Source of the DNA: an uncultured cyanobacterium | GTDB taxonomy: Bacteria > Cyanobacteriota > Cyanobacteriia > CACIAM-69d | Length of the DNA stretch: 64,000 nt | Direction of reading: 5' to 3' | Assembly: GCA_937883785.1 (NCBI GenBank) | Contig: CALGDE010000109.1 | Coordinates: 33,509-97,508 of the forward strand | In this document: positions 45,622 to 55,499 of the stretch, piece by piece | Position numbering within the stretch: position 1 is the first letter of the stretch | How the letters are laid out: every line of letters starts with the position of its first letter | Notes under the pieces: model-generated | Databases searched by the model: none | What the model was told of the DNA's origin: nothing | Seen by the model: the letters and a program-made list of their open reading frames with translations, nothing else | Translations under genes and position numbers: made by a program

Positions 45622-45659
45622 AAAAAAATGGACCGCTGCCCGTCAAAGCAACAGTCCAT
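45622..45659 (-). terminator. Rho-independent terminator of psaD
   Basis: On the minus strand ATGGACTGTTG pairs with CAGCGGTCCAT, followed by seven T, 41-78 bp after the psaD stop. It also works as a stem on the plus strand for the kinase gene, with TTTTCAATTTT after it. A second stem, GGCGCACC/GGTGCGCC, lies at 45561-45593. Confidence 0.85.
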
Positions 45660-45699
45660 TTTCAATTTTCGTATGTCGAATTTCTCGGCGTAAGTGACT

Positions 45700-46149
45700 C
45701 TACTCGTCGTAGGTGTTCTTGCCGGTGAACTTCACCTTGATGGGGTTGGGGTTTTCACCAATACGGCGAGGATTGGCGTTAACTGATACGCGCCCCTTGC
45801 TAACTTTCTCGGGGAAGTTGCCGCCAGCAGGGTGGATAAAGTCCACTTCACCGTTGGGGAAAACGCGATACACCTTGTAATCATTAATCTTGGGTCGCAT
45901 TTGGGTGCGGAAGCGCTTGCCCAAAGCAATGCACTGCTCCTTGCGAGCGAAGAACATCAGGTTTTCGCCCTCGTGCATAATGGCAGCGCCACCGGTGGGC
46001 ATTTCAAAAACCTGCTCCTTTTTGCTGGTCCAGGTGATCGCGTACTTTTCTTCCACAAAGGCGCGATTAAGTAAACCACCCGTGCTGCCGCCGAATTTCG
46101 GAGTTGCACCAGTGAGTTGGTCAACAGTCGTAGGAAGTTGTTCTGGCAT
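45700..46149 (-). CDS. psaD: Photosystem I subunit PsaD
   Basis: A 149-residue stromal-side subunit that docks ferredoxin on photosystem I. Characteristic segments are [53 protein letters not shown] and the basic C-terminal region [13 protein letters not shown]. Length is usual for cyanobacteria. It is monocistronic with its own terminator. The single cysteine and the strong sequence conservation leave no doubt. Confidence 0.97.
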   Translation of the reverse strand: MPEQLPTTVDQLTGATPKFGGSTGGLLNRAFVEEKYAITWTSKKEQVFEMPTGGAAIMHEGENLMFFARKEQCIALGKRFRTQMRPKINDYKVYRVFPNGEVDFIHPAGGNFPEKVSKGRVSVNANPRRIGENPNPIKVKFTGKNTYDE

Positions 46150-46323
46150 CGGTTCTTCTCTCTGTGGTTTGTGAAAAGTCCGTTAGAAGTTTCTCTATAA
46201 GTTCTAATTTACTTTTCAGTTTATCTGGCATCGTAACATCGCCCTAAATAGCGCCTTGGGCAACTTTCATCAACTGTTACAGTTCCTTATATTGGCGAGG
46301 GATGACCTTACTGTTAATTTTCT

Positions 46324-47064
46324 ATGGTCATGAATCAGCATAGGGAAAGCAAACCTAGCGGACGAATTTTGGTGGTGGAGGATGACCCGGAGATTGCGGG
46401 GTTGATTCGGTCCACATTGGAGCGGGAGGGGTTTGAGGTGTTGGTGTGTGGCGATGGAGTGGGCGCGATCGCTCAGTATCAATCCTGGCAGCCGATGGCG
46501 ATCGTGTTGGATTGGATGTTGCCGGGGTTGGATGGGCTGGAGGTGTGTGCCCGAATTCGTCAGCAGCCGGGTCCGGTGGATCCATTTATTTTGATGTTGA
46601 CGGCGCGGGGTGAGGAGCTGGATCGGATTATTGGACTGTCGACGGGGGCAGATGATTACCTCGTTAAGCCATTTAGCCCACGGGAGTTGGTGGCTAGGAT
46701 TCGGGCTTTGCTGCGGCGATCACTCCGAGGACCAACAGGGTCAGCGTCCAGCTCAGCATCCACACCAACCTACGAAACCGCGCATTTCAAAATCGACCTA
46801 GATCGTCACGAAGCCCATCAAAAACTAGACGCTGAAAATTGGGAGTTGTTAAACCTAACCGCCCTGGAATTTAAACTGCTGGCAGCATTTTTAAGCTATC
46901 CAAATCGCGTTTGGACTCGCGATCAGCTCATCGACAAACTGTGGGGCGATGATTTCTTCGGCGACGAACGGGTTGTTGACACCCACGTCGCTCGGCTACG
47001 GAAAAAGATTGAAACTAACTCAATCGTTACCGTCACAGGCGTCGGCTATCGATTCGACGATTAA
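46324..47064 (+). CDS. OmpR-family response regulator
   Basis: A 246-residue two-domain regulator. The receiver (about 15-130) has the acidic pair VVEDDPE, the phospho-acceptor in VLDWMLPG, the Thr of MLTARG and Lys of LVKPF. The winged helix DNA-binding domain (about 165-243) shows FKLLAAFLSYPNRVWTRDQL and VDTHVARLRKKIE. The linker is longer than usual. No histidine kinase adjoins. A second ATG at 46330 could also start it. Confidence 0.9.
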   Translation: MVMNQHRESKPSGRILVVEDDPEIAGLIRSTLEREGFEVLVCGDGVGAIAQYQSWQPMAIVLDWMLPGLDGLEVCARIRQQPGPVDPFILMLTARGEELDRIIGLSTGADDYLVKPFSPRELVARIRALLRRSLRGPTGSASSSASTPTYETAHFKIDLDRHEAHQKLDAENWELLNLTALEFKLLAAFLSYPNRVWTRDQLIDKLWGDDFFGDERVVDTHVARLRKKIETNSIVTVTGVGYRFDD

Positions 47065-47117
47065 AGACCAAATAAACCGAATAGCAATTTTAAAATCGAA
47101 CTTGACGCACAACCGCC

Positions 47118-47534
47118 ATGGCTACCAAGAAGGTGTTTGGTTTTGCACTAATACTTTTATTCAAGGCCGCCATTCTATGGTGTCTGCTCATGACATGGAT
47201 GGCTGGTGAGGTTATCTATCCGTATCGGTCCAGCTCAACGAGAGGGCTTTTACTTTTATGGAAGCAAGTTGACCAAGATGCCTTAGCGGTTTTAATCTTT
47301 ATATCGCTTGTGGGGACAATCCTCAGTATCTTTGAGCTTCTAATCTTCTTTGATAAGCGAAAGAAATCGAAAATTTTACGAGTTAAAAGATTATTGACAG
47401 CTATTCTATCCATCTCTGTTTTGCAATTATCTTTTTTCACTTACTGTCATATCAGTGCCCTGGCGTTCTCTTCAAAATTAGTCTCTTGCGACCAAGTAAC
47501 AGAACAAGTTCCTGGATGCTACATTGAGAAATGA
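47118..47534 (+). CDS. Small membrane protein, hypothetical
   Basis: A 138-residue protein with three membrane helices (about 4-26, 50-74 and 90-113) and a short tail containing two cysteines (SCDQV, GCYIE). The composition is AT-rich compared with its neighbours, which suggests recent acquisition. No family recognised. It begins 53 bp after the response regulator on the same strand. Confidence 0.6.
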   Translation: MATKKVFGFALILLFKAAILWCLLMTWMAGEVIYPYRSSSTRGLLLLWKQVDQDALAVLIFISLVGTILSIFELLIFFDKRKKSKILRVKRLLTAILSISVLQLSFFTYCHISALAFSSKLVSCDQVTEQVPGCYIEK

Positions 47535-47552
47535 AATTGGCTAGAAATTGAC

Positions 47553-48242
47553 TTAATCTAGGCGATTTATCCAGTCTTGAATTTCTTGATCGTTTAGCGC
47601 TGGACCTTCGAGCTTCTCAGTGCGAAACTTCTCCTCAAACTGGTGATCAATCGGACAGCTCGGAGCCGGTTTATCGAATTGGTAGGTGTCAATTAGGTTG
47701 AGGGTTTTCGCTTCTACTAAATAGGCGCGGGCGTCGTTGTCGTGGGTGATTAAAGTGTTGCGATCGCCCTCCGTTTCATAGCGACAATTTTCCACCGGTT
47801 CCGCCGTGCGGTTCTCCTCCAAACACACCAACAATTCCACCTGTTCCACCGGCAGCGTCACCGTTGGATTAGGCGGCCATTGTTTCACCGGCTGAAGCTG
47901 ACCCCGCACCGCGATGTTATCAACGTCCTGGTCCCGCTCAATTTCATGGACCACCACCGCCGTTGCCACCAGCGGATCTCCCTGGAAATCTGCTGCCTGG
48001 GTTACTCGCGATCGCTCCACCTGATCCACCGTTAAATTACCCTCATGCAGCGTCACCGCATCGCAGGCGCTGATATAGGCTTGGGTGTCTGGTGACTGGG
48101 ACGCACTGGGAGAATTGGCAGGATTGAGGTCGGCGTCGTGGTCGGGCACGGTGCAGCCGATTAGCAGCCACGGGGAGATTAACGCCAGAGAAAGGGGGGC
48201 GATCGCCCGTCGAGTCCAACCAGTGTGCACCGTTCGCGTCAT
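47553..48242 (-). CDS. Putative lipoprotein, hypothetical
   Basis: From ATG 48242, 229 residues. The N terminus has a basic start, a hydrophobic stretch (APLSLALISPWLLIGC) and a cysteine in a lipobox-like position. The mature part is acidic and contains conserved-looking segments (VTLPVEQVELLVCLEE, ENCRYET). No catalytic motif found. A TTG four codons upstream is the alternative start. Confidence 0.65.
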   Translation of the reverse strand: MTRTVHTGWTRRAIAPLSLALISPWLLIGCTVPDHDADLNPANSPSASQSPDTQAYISACDAVTLHEGNLTVDQVERSRVTQAADFQGDPLVATAVVVHEIERDQDVDNIAVRGQLQPVKQWPPNPTVTLPVEQVELLVCLEENRTAEPVENCRYETEGDRNTLITHDNDARAYLVEAKTLNLIDTYQFDKPAPSCPIDHQFEEKFRTEKLEGPALNDQEIQDWINRLD

Positions 48243-48271
48243 AGTCCTAACCAATTAGTCCCAAGTAATTC

Positions 48272-48556
48272 CTAGCCAAACTTGTAATGCTTGCGCACCG
48301 GCTGGGTCACCGCCCAGGTGCAGGACATCCCCGCCGGGAAAGTCACCAACTGCCCTTTGCCCACGGTCACGGGCTCGCCACCGTCCGGCGTCACCGTCAC
48401 CTCGCCCTCCAGGAAATAGCAAGTTTCCGCCTCGTCATAGGTCCAAGGAAATTCCGACACTTCCTTAGTCCACACGGACCAGCCAAACACCCCAAGCTCC
48501 GATAGGGTTGCCTCGCTGGGGTTTGCATCCACCTTAATTCCCACCTGCGTTGCCAT
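48272..48556 (-). CDS. Cupin-domain protein (DUF861-like)
   Basis: A 94-residue single cupin barrel. The pattern SEFPWTYDEAETCYFLEGEVTV carries part of the first cupin motif and GKGQLVTFPAGMSCTW the second. It is probably a small-molecule-binding or ureidoglycine aminohydrolase-like protein, and metal ligands are incomplete. GAGGAG five bases upstream of the ATG is a strong ribosome binding site. It lies 30 bp upstream of the lipoprotein gene on the same strand. Confidence 0.8.
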   Translation of the reverse strand: MATQVGIKVDANPSEATLSELGVFGWSVWTKEVSEFPWTYDEAETCYFLEGEVTVTPDGGEPVTVGKGQLVTFPAGMSCTWAVTQPVRKHYKFG

Positions 48557-48683
48557 AACACTCCTCGCTGCTCGTATGTTTTCGTGATTTTGCCGTGTTT
48601 ACCGGTTCGATTCTACCCAGCTTATCCGCTACGGTAGAGGGACTTTTTAACGTAACGTTTCCACCGATTTCCCCACTACCGCC

Positions 48684-49628
48684 GTGTTTTGCAGCATCGT
48701 TATCCCCACCTATAACCGTCGACCGATTTTGGAAAAATGCCTGACGGCGCTGGAAACTCAGGTACTGCCAGCGGGATCGTTGATTGAGGATTATGAGGTG
48801 ATTTTGGTGGACGATGGCTCCACCGATGACACCTTGCCGTGGCTTAAGGCGGCGGGCGATCGCCTGCCCCACGCGAAACTATTTGAGCGTAATCACCAAG
48901 GTCCAGCAGCGGCGAGAAATTTTGGAGTTGAAGTTGCAAAGGGCGATCTAATTATCTTTATCGATAGCGATTTGGTGGTTACCGATTCGTTTTTAGCAGA
49001 ACACAGCGAAGCCCTAGCAAAAGGCTATGAGGAATTAGGGAGCGATCGCTGTTTTACCTACGGTCGTGTGGTGAATACGGCAAACTTTGATAATCCCTGG
49101 TCCGAGCCCTTTAAGGTAACCGATATGTCGCGGGCGTATTTTGCTACGGGAAATGTGGCGATCGCTCGGCATTGGTTAGAAGAAGCAGGCTTATTTGACC
49201 TACAGTTTCAACTATATGGCTGGGAAGATTTAGAGCTGGGCGTGCGACTGAAGAAGCTCGACTTAAAACTAATTTCCGCACCAAGAGCAGTTGGTTTTCA
49301 CTGGCACCCGGCGTTTAGTTTAGAACAGGTCCCCAAGCTAATTCAGCAAGAAATTGAGCGGGGAAAAATGGGGGTTGTTTTCTATAAAAAACATCCTACT
49401 TTCGATGTAAAACTAATGATCCAAATGACTTGGATTCATCGAGTTTTATGGGGCGTTTTATCCCTGGGCGGCTGGCTAAATGAGCGGACTCTTGCGCCAC
49501 TTTTGCAATGGCTAATTGATCGCGATCGCCCCCAACTAGCCTTAGAAATCGCCCGCATTTTCCTAAACTGGTACAACGTCAAAGCCGTCCACGCCGCCTA
49601 TCGCGAAGATCAGTTAGCCAACTCCTGA
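48684..49628 (+). CDS. Family 2 glycosyltransferase
   Basis: A 314-residue GT-A enzyme starting at GTG, directly at the first strand (CSIVIPTYNRRP). Key motifs are VDDGSTDDT, IDSDLVV (DxD, metal and sugar nucleotide) and GWEDLELGVRLKK, with the acidic catalytic residue. The C-terminal helices are hydrophobic but not clearly membrane-spanning. The acceptor is unknown. It converges with the YchJ-like gene. Confidence 0.87.
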   Translation: MFCSIVIPTYNRRPILEKCLTALETQVLPAGSLIEDYEVILVDDGSTDDTLPWLKAAGDRLPHAKLFERNHQGPAAARNFGVEVAKGDLIIFIDSDLVVTDSFLAEHSEALAKGYEELGSDRCFTYGRVVNTANFDNPWSEPFKVTDMSRAYFATGNVAIARHWLEEAGLFDLQFQLYGWEDLELGVRLKKLDLKLISAPRAVGFHWHPAFSLEQVPKLIQQEIERGKMGVVFYKKHPTFDVKLMIQMTWIHRVLWGVLSLGGWLNERTLAPLLQWLIDRDRPQLALEIARIFLNWYNVKAVHAAYREDQLANS

Positions 49629-49632
49629 ACGC

Positions 49633-50133
49633 TTACTTTTTGCCGTGGCAGTGCTTAAATTTCTTGCCGCTTTTGCACCAGCAAGGTTCTCCCCGTTTCG
49701 GTTGATATGGGGGCAACAAATCGCCGTCTAAGTAGAACCATTGGTCGCCCTCTTTTTGGAATCGCGATCGCTCACGTAGTTGGGAAAGGGCATCGCCCAC
49801 CCGATAAAGCGCAACAAATTCAACCACGCCTGTCTTATCTCTTGCTTGCCCTTTTTTGCGATCTAAAATTGTCAACCCAGCCCAGTTTTTTGTTTTCGCC
49901 GCCTCAGTAATCTGCTGGCGCATATTGAGTTTGCGGTACTTAGGATGCTGAGTTTTGAATAGGTAATCGACGTTTTTGGTGAAGTACGCGCTGTATCGCG
50001 ATCGCATCAACTTTTCCGCCGTAGGTGCCGATAATTTTCCTTGTAAATAAGGTCCACAACATTGCCAAAATTCCTGCGCTTCACCACAGGGACAGGGCAA
50101 TGATGGGGAATAACCACCCGCGTTAAATATCAT
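49633..50133 (-). CDS. YchJ-like SEC-C motif protein
   Basis: A 166-residue protein of the YchJ/UPF0225 family with an SEC-C zinc motif at each end: PCPCGEAQEFWQCC (about 15-30) and PCWCKSGKKFKHCHGK at the C terminus. A DUF-type NTF2-like fold between them shows RSRYSAYFTKNVDYL and the FVALYR strand. The function is not known. It is 12 bp after ribBA and probably co-transcribed. Confidence 0.85.
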   Translation of the reverse strand: MIFNAGGYSPSLPCPCGEAQEFWQCCGPYLQGKLSAPTAEKLMRSRYSAYFTKNVDYLFKTQHPKYRKLNMRQQITEAAKTKNWAGLTILDRKKGQARDKTGVVEFVALYRVGDALSQLRERSRFQKEGDQWFYLDGDLLPPYQPKRGEPCWCKSGKKFKHCHGKK

Positions 50134-50145
50134 CGGCTGTCGTTA

Positions 50146-51834
50146 TTAACGCTTCAAAACGTAGAGCATTTGGGTATCAATATCGGCGCATAATTTAGAC
50201 GGCGGAATTTCGTCCAAACTATGTACTTGTCGGTCAAGTTTCGCTTGCAAACTGGAGCAAGGATCTTTGCCTTCACTAAATAGAAACTCGATACAGTCTA
50301 CCTCTTCCCACTCGGCAATCGTATCTAGCAACGTGGCGATCGCCTCCAAATACGGATGCCCTGGCTCCCGATACCAGCCCGCCATCGTTAAATTAGGCTG
50401 ATCAAATCCCAAGTGCACCAGCAGATCTAAATCGGGGGCGGTGAACAACGCCTTCGCCACCGGTCTAGCCTCTTCCCGCACCAATAAATGCTGAGCACGG
50501 GCCAACCCACGAAGTCGTTCCAAGCGATCATAACCATGGGTGATGTCCGCATGATCGCCCCACACAATACCAATAGAAACCAGGTAAGTTTGCAACAGCA
50601 TATGCCCCAGTTTCTGAGCCTTTGTGGACAAATAAATATCGTTAAAAGGATTCGCTTCAATTAACAGCGGCACCCGCTCCATTAGGCTCAACCCATATCC
50701 TTTGATACCGGCAATCTTTCGCGGATTATTAGTAATTAGACGCACTTGATTAACGCCTAAATCATTTAAAATCTGCGCCCCGATACCGTAATTTCGCAAA
50801 TCCGCCGGAAAGCCCAAACGCTCGTTGGCCTCCACCGTATCCAGCCCTAAATCCTGAAGGGAATAGGCTTTAAGCTTGTTCACCAAACCAATGCCGCGCC
50901 CTTCCTGACGCAGGTAAACAATCACCCCCTCGCCAGCGCTTTCCAACATTTTTAACGCCGCCTGGAGCTGCATCCGACAGTCACATCGCAACGACCCCAG
51001 GGCATCTCCCGTCAAACACTCCGAGTGCATGCGAACCAGGATGGGGCGATCGCGAAACTCCTCCGGATCCCCCTTGACAATCGCCACGTGCTCCGACCCA
51101 TCCATCTGATTGCGGTAGCCATAAATCATAAACTGCCCAAACTCGCTAGGTAGCTTGGTCACCGCCTCCCGCACCACAAATCGCTCATATTCCAAGCAGT
51201 AGCTGATCAGATCAGCAATGGAGATCATCTTGAGATCGTGCTGCTCCGCATACTCAAACAACTGGGGCAGCCGAGCCATAGAACCATCAGGATTTTGAAT
51301 TTCGCAAATCACCCCCGCCGGATACAGCCCCGCCAGGCGCATCAAATCCACCGCCGCCTCCGTGTGCCCAGCCCGCTTCAGCACGCCGCCGTCCTTGGCA
51401 CGCAGGGGGAAAATATGCCCCGGTCGCCGCAAATCCTCCGGCACCGTTTTGGGATTAATGGCCGCCTGAATCGTCGCCGCCCGGTCCTCCGCCGAAATCC
51501 CCGTGGTCACCCCCCACTTCGGTCCCGCATCGATGCTCACCGTAAACGCCGTTTGGTTGCTGTCCGTATTGCGGTCCACCATTAGGGGCAAGTCCAATGC
51601 ATCCAGGCGATCGCCCTGCATGGCCAAACAAATCAGCCCCCGCGCTTCCACCGCCATGAAATTAATCAGATCCGGCGTTGTATGTTGGGCGGCGCAAATT
51701 AAATCCCCTTCGTTTTCGCGATTTTCATCGTCGACCACAACAATGACCTGACCAGCACGTAAAGCTGCCAAGGCATCGGGAATAGAATCAAATTGGAACT
51801 CGTCAGTGGAAACTGCTTTCGACGCTTCTTTCAA
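50146..51834 (-). CDS. ribBA: Bifunctional RibBA (DHBP synthase / GTP cyclohydrolase II)
   Basis: A 562-residue protein. The RibB half (about 15-215) has [13 protein letters not shown] and HTEAAVDL, and the RibA half (about 220-420) has the zinc site in SLRCDCRMQ preceded by HSECLTGD, and [12 protein letters not shown] third, cyanobacteria-type C-terminal part (about 430-562) is of unknown role. The two halves make both starting compounds of riboflavin. The start is TTG with no ribosome binding site, so it is uncertain; no FMN riboswitch was seen upstream. Confidence 0.92.
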   Translation of the reverse strand: MKEASKAVSTDEFQFDSIPDALAALRAGQVIVVVDDENRENEGDLICAAQHTTPDLINFMAVEARGLICLAMQGDRLDALDLPLMVDRNTDSNQTAFTVSIDAGPKWGVTTGISAEDRAATIQAAINPKTVPEDLRRPGHIFPLRAKDGGVLKRAGHTEAAVDLMRLAGLYPAGVICEIQNPDGSMARLPQLFEYAEQHDLKMISIADLISYCLEYERFVVREAVTKLPSEFGQFMIYGYRNQMDGSEHVAIVKGDPEEFRDRPILVRMHSECLTGDALGSLRCDCRMQLQAALKMLESAGEGVIVYLRQEGRGIGLVNKLKAYSLQDLGLDTVEANERLGFPADLRNYGIGAQILNDLGVNQVRLITNNPRKIAGIKGYGLSLMERVPLLIEANPFNDIYLSTKAQKLGHMLLQTYLVSIGIVWGDHADITHGYDRLERLRGLARAQHLLVREEARPVAKALFTAPDLDLLVHLGFDQPNLTMAGWYREPGHPYLEAIATLLDTIAEWEEVDCIEFLFSEGKDPCSSLQAKLDRQVHSLDEIPPSKLCADIDTQMLYVLKR

Positions 51835-51924
51835 AACTGCTACAGGCTAAATTGCAAGGTGAACTGGGCAAGACCCCATAAGTAAAAGACTCGGACTAAG
51901 TGCGAACCGTAAATTCGGATTACG

Positions 51925-51992
51925 TTAGGGCGTGACGCCAATTAACGACCCAAGGTAATTACCCAAGAAACTTAATTGATGACGGCACCTAA
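51925..51992. repeat. Short element related to the MITE-like repeat (F)
   Basis: A 68-bp segment with ends TTAGGGCGTGACGCCAATTAA and, reverse-complemented, TTAGGTGCCGTCATCAATTAA. The ends resemble those of the longer copies but the interior is missing. The sequence ACTCAAAGCTAG follows it, as it does copy E. The rest of the gap between ribBA and the next gene (51835-52284) shows no gene. Confidence 0.5.
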
Positions 51993-52284
51993 ACACTCAA
52001 AGCTAGAAACTCAAAGTCAAGAAAATTATTGGAGGCTAGAAAGGGACTATCGTCGCCAATTATTAACCAAACCGTAAATTTTCTTAATGGGCTTGGTTCT
52101 TGATTGTATCGTTTGCCATGGGACTTAAAAACAAATTCCCTAGAAGACCAATTCATTGCTTGAATCATTGCCTAAAAAGCAGTCTTTAAAAAAGGGTAGT
52201 CCTTAAAATCAAAGCTGTACGGTCCCAAGACTTTTACCGCTGCTTGTTTGTTATTTGTTATTTCACTTCGATTAGCCTTAGCTT

Positions 52285-52587
52285 ATGCAAGCCTCTGCCA
52301 ACACCGACAGCTACCTTTTAACGTTCCACTACAGTAACGGCGCAAACGAAGTGCTCCAAGTATCGGCGGCGGAGCGACCGGAAAATATCCAAGACATGGG
52401 GCAATGGGTGCGCTATTTAATGGATCGCCCTTACATCGTGTTTCAAACGGGGGACCAAACCACGGTGATTCGTATTGAGCACGTGGTGAAAATTGATATT
52501 ACGCCGCCTACGGTGACCCTCCAGGGACCGGACACCTTCAGCCGAGCCATGCGTGTAACGGCGCTGACCCGCGGATCCCGACGATAG
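52285..52587 (+). CDS. Small conserved hypothetical protein
   Basis: A 100-residue soluble protein with the pattern YLLTFHYSNG, RYLMDRPYIVFQTGDQ and VVKIDITPP. It has the look of a conserved cyanobacterial small protein, and no function is known to me. It precedes the epimerase gene by 106 bp on the same strand. Confidence 0.65.
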   Translation: MQASANTDSYLLTFHYSNGANEVLQVSAAERPENIQDMGQWVRYLMDRPYIVFQTGDQTTVIRIEHVVKIDITPPTVTLQGPDTFSRAMRVTALTRGSRR

Positions 52588-52693
52588 TTTTCCATCTGTC
52601 CCAAAGCACTTTGCAAGGCGCTTTGCTCTTTAGCGCCTTGCTCTAGTTGCCCTGGCTCCTTTACCGTAAGTGTGAATTTTGTGGTGAGGGTCC

Positions 52694-53659
52694 ATGAAGG
52701 TATTTGTAACCGGAGCAAGCGGGTTTACGGGATCCCATTTGGTGCGATCGCTGATTAACCGGGGAGACGAAGTTACTGCACTGGTGCGTCGCTCCAGTGA
52801 TCTGTCGCGCCTCAAGGATCTGCCGGTGAAGCTGGTGTATGGGGATTTGGGCGATCGCGCCGCTCTGGACGAAGCCATGGCTGGCGTAGACTGGGTGTTC
52901 CATGTGGCCGCCTACGTGGAGCTCGGCATTGTGGACGCCCAGAAAATGGCGAAAATCAACGTGGATGGCACCCGCAATATGCTGGCAGCGGCGAAAAATG
53001 CCGGGGTTTCTCGATTTTTGTACTGCAGCACCATCGGCGTCTTTGGCGACACCCAGGGGCGGGTAGTGGATGAAACCTTTGAGCGGGAGCAAAGTGGGTT
53101 TGACTCTCCCTACGACGAAACCAAGTACAAAGCTCAAGCTCTGGTGGATGAAGCTGCAAAATCAGGGCTGTCGGTGGTCAGCGTTATGCCGTCGGGTATT
53201 TTTGGCGGCGATGATCCTCATTTCGGTCCCGTGGTGCGCCAGTTTCTAAAGGGCGGACTCAAGCTTTGGGCAGGGGGCAAGCGCATGACCGGCATTGTCC
53301 ACGTGGATGATTTGGTGGATGGCATGCTGCTGGCTATGGAGAAGGGCGGCGAAGGGGAATGGTACATCCTGTCTGCCGGGGATTTAAGCACTAAAGATAT
53401 GTTTACAGCTTTGGGGCGATCGCAGGGGGTGGCGCCGCCCGCCGAAGCCCCTGAATTTTTAGTGCGTTTATTAGGCAATATTCTGGAAGTGGTGGGTCGC
53501 CTATTTAGCTGGCAACCGCCCATTAGCCGGGAGCGGGTTTACTATATTTATGACCGCTGTGTGCGGGTAACGTCCGCTAAAGCCCAAGAAAAGCTGGGCT
53601 GGCAGCCACGCCCGATTCTACAAGTGTTGGAAGACACGGTGGCTGAATTGCCAAAATAA
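52694..53659 (+). CDS. NAD(P)-dependent epimerase/reductase
   Basis: A 321-residue extended short-chain dehydrogenase. The cofactor loop is TGASGFTGSH, the active site serine/tyrosine/lysine are in CSTIGVFG and SPYDETKYKAQ. It resembles dihydroflavonol-4-reductase-like and hopanoid-associated (HpnA-like) proteins; the substrate cannot be decided. GAGGGT just upstream of the ATG supports the start. Confidence 0.85.
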   Translation: MKVFVTGASGFTGSHLVRSLINRGDEVTALVRRSSDLSRLKDLPVKLVYGDLGDRAALDEAMAGVDWVFHVAAYVELGIVDAQKMAKINVDGTRNMLAAAKNAGVSRFLYCSTIGVFGDTQGRVVDETFEREQSGFDSPYDETKYKAQALVDEAAKSGLSVVSVMPSGIFGGDDPHFGPVVRQFLKGGLKLWAGGKRMTGIVHVDDLVDGMLLAMEKGGEGEWYILSAGDLSTKDMFTALGRSQGVAPPAEAPEFLVRLLGNILEVVGRLFSWQPPISRERVYYIYDRCVRVTSAKAQEKLGWQPRPILQVLEDTVAELPK

Positions 53660-53856
53660 GTCTCGAAAGCCCAAAGGTGCAGACGGTCTCCTCCTAAAAA
53701 AGGGGGACGAAGGGGGGAGCCCTAACGTCTTCGATTCTTTTCTAAATGCAAAAATGCCAAGCAAAGGCGAAGCTTCGGAGTATCTCCCCATACCCCTGAT
53801 TGAGGGAAGCTTTGCATAAGGCACAAGCTGACGACCAGGAGCGTAGCCCTAAGGCG

Positions 53857-55095
53857 ATGAAAGTTGTGGGATTAATCAGCGGCACGTCGGTGGACGGTAT
53901 CGATGCTGCCTTTGTGGAAATTAAAGGCGGTTCCATCGACCTCAGCGTTAAGGCGATCGCCGGACACACCTTCCCCTACCCCCCCGAATTACGGGATCGC
54001 ATCTTGGGCGTATGCGCCGGAGAGGCCCTGTCGTTCCAGGACGCAGCCGCATTAGACGATGGAATCGCCACGGAATTTGCCAAAGCCGCCCTCAGCATTC
54101 AGGGTAAGCACAGCGCCGATTTAATTGGTTCCCACGGTCAAACGGTATTTCATCGACCGCCCCAGCTCGCGGATCGTCTCAATCAAGACTGGTTTAACGG
54201 CGAGTTACCCTTGGGCTACAGCAACCAACTGGGACGGGGCGGGGCGATCGCCTATTTAACGCAAATTCCCACCGTGGATAATTTCCGCGTTGCTGATATT
54301 GCCCTGGGGGGTCAAGGAGCGCCGCTGGTGCCTCGGGTAGACGCCTATCTACTGGGGCAGGATCGGGTTAATCGCTGTGTGCAAAATATTGGCGGCATGG
54401 GCAATGTAACTTACCTTCCCCGCCGCCAGGGATACAGCAACCTGGAAGACTGGGAAAATGCGATCGCCGGCTGGGATACGGGACCGGGGAACGTGCTGAT
54501 TGACCTAGCCATGCAGCATTTCACCGAAGATCGACAAACCTATGACGCCAACGGCAGCTTTGCGCGATCCGGGGTGCCCTGTGTGGACCTGGTGGAGCTA
54601 TGGCTCAGTGATCCCTTTTTCCGGATGCCGCCGCCAAAATCCACTGGGCGCGAGCTATTTGGTCGTGATTACCTCGGTCAATGCCTGGCGGACGCCAACC
54701 AATTTGACCTACAGCCAGCGGATATCGTCGCCACCTTGACAGACTTCACCGCCGCCAGCATTGTGCAAAATTATCGAGATTTCTTGCCGAAAATGCCCGA
54801 CCAGGTGCTGCTCTGTGGCGGCGGCAGTAAAAATGCGTTTCTGTGCGATCGCCTGCAGCGACGCCTGGGCAGAATTCAGGTAACCAACACCGACGCAGCC
54901 CACCTGAGTTCTGACTACAAAGAGGCGATCGCCTTCGCCATCCTTGCCTACTGGCACTGGCACGATATTCCCGGCAACCTCCCCTCAGTCACTGGAGCCA
55001 CCCACGCCATTCCCCTTGGGCAACGGTGGATTCCCAACCCAGCCCCCAAGGTGTCTCCCCTAGCTTCTGTGCCACCCATCGCCGACGCTGGCTAA
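53857..55095 (+). CDS. anmK: Anhydro-N-acetylmuramic acid kinase
   Basis: From ATG 53857, 412 residues. It phosphorylates anhydro-MurNAc released from peptidoglycan turnover. The ATP-binding start [20 protein letters not shown], the WDTGPGN motif and LLCGGGSKN are family hallmarks. An open frame extends 19 codons upstream, without family resemblance. Between the epimerase and this gene lies a GC-rich hairpin-like patch (53688-53719). Confidence 0.92.
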   Translation: MKVVGLISGTSVDGIDAAFVEIKGGSIDLSVKAIAGHTFPYPPELRDRILGVCAGEALSFQDAAALDDGIATEFAKAALSIQGKHSADLIGSHGQTVFHRPPQLADRLNQDWFNGELPLGYSNQLGRGGAIAYLTQIPTVDNFRVADIALGGQGAPLVPRVDAYLLGQDRVNRCVQNIGGMGNVTYLPRRQGYSNLEDWENAIAGWDTGPGNVLIDLAMQHFTEDRQTYDANGSFARSGVPCVDLVELWLSDPFFRMPPPKSTGRELFGRDYLGQCLADANQFDLQPADIVATLTDFTAASIVQNYRDFLPKMPDQVLLCGGGSKNAFLCDRLQRRLGRIQVTNTDAAHLSSDYKEAIAFAILAYWHWHDIPGNLPSVTGATHAIPLGQRWIPNPAPKVSPLASVPPIADAG

Positions 55096-55181
55096 CGGAA
55101 TAACCTGACAGCCAGAGATATGTCCTGTAACATTGGGTCAAATTCCATTGCAGTACTCCATTAGTTGCAAAGGACATAACC

Positions 55182-55385
55182 ATGGCTCCTCCTAATTCTC
55201 CGCCCAACGCTGACGGCAAGCCCCCTGTGACTAACGCTGAAGGCGCTCAAACCAAGCCTCCCAGCGACACCAAACTGGCCATGCGCAACATGGTCAAAAA
55301 AGGTGGCAAATCCCTGCAACACTTTGGGCTAACGGTTACCGCCCTGTTAGGGGTGCTCGTAGGTCTTGCCTATTTGACGCGCTAA
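55182..55385 (+). CDS. DUF3285-like small membrane protein
   Basis: A 67-residue protein with a Pro/Lys-rich N-terminal half, the motif KLAMRNMVKKGGKSL and one C-terminal membrane helix ending in YLTR. I take this as the cyanobacterial DUF3285 family, of unknown function. AAAGGA nine bases upstream of the ATG supports the start. Confidence 0.8.
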   Translation: MAPPNSPPNADGKPPVTNAEGAQTKPPSDTKLAMRNMVKKGGKSLQHFGLTVTALLGVLVGLAYLTR

Positions 55386-55499
55386 CGTTCCCCATATCCA
55401 AATTTTTGTTGGGGGCGTTGTAGTTGCTGTAATCCATTAGGCCACCCATAAAACCAGATTTAGCGCCTGTTCCTTCTGCTGCGCGTCACCGTGCTGACT

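Noticed and set aside
48603..48618. GGTTCGATTC, like a tRNA T arm
   Set aside because: The flanking bases do not form the T stem, and no acceptor or anticodon arm is found nearby.
51835..52284. Possible FMN riboswitch upstream of ribBA
   Set aside because: None of the conserved RFN-element segments could be found on the minus strand.
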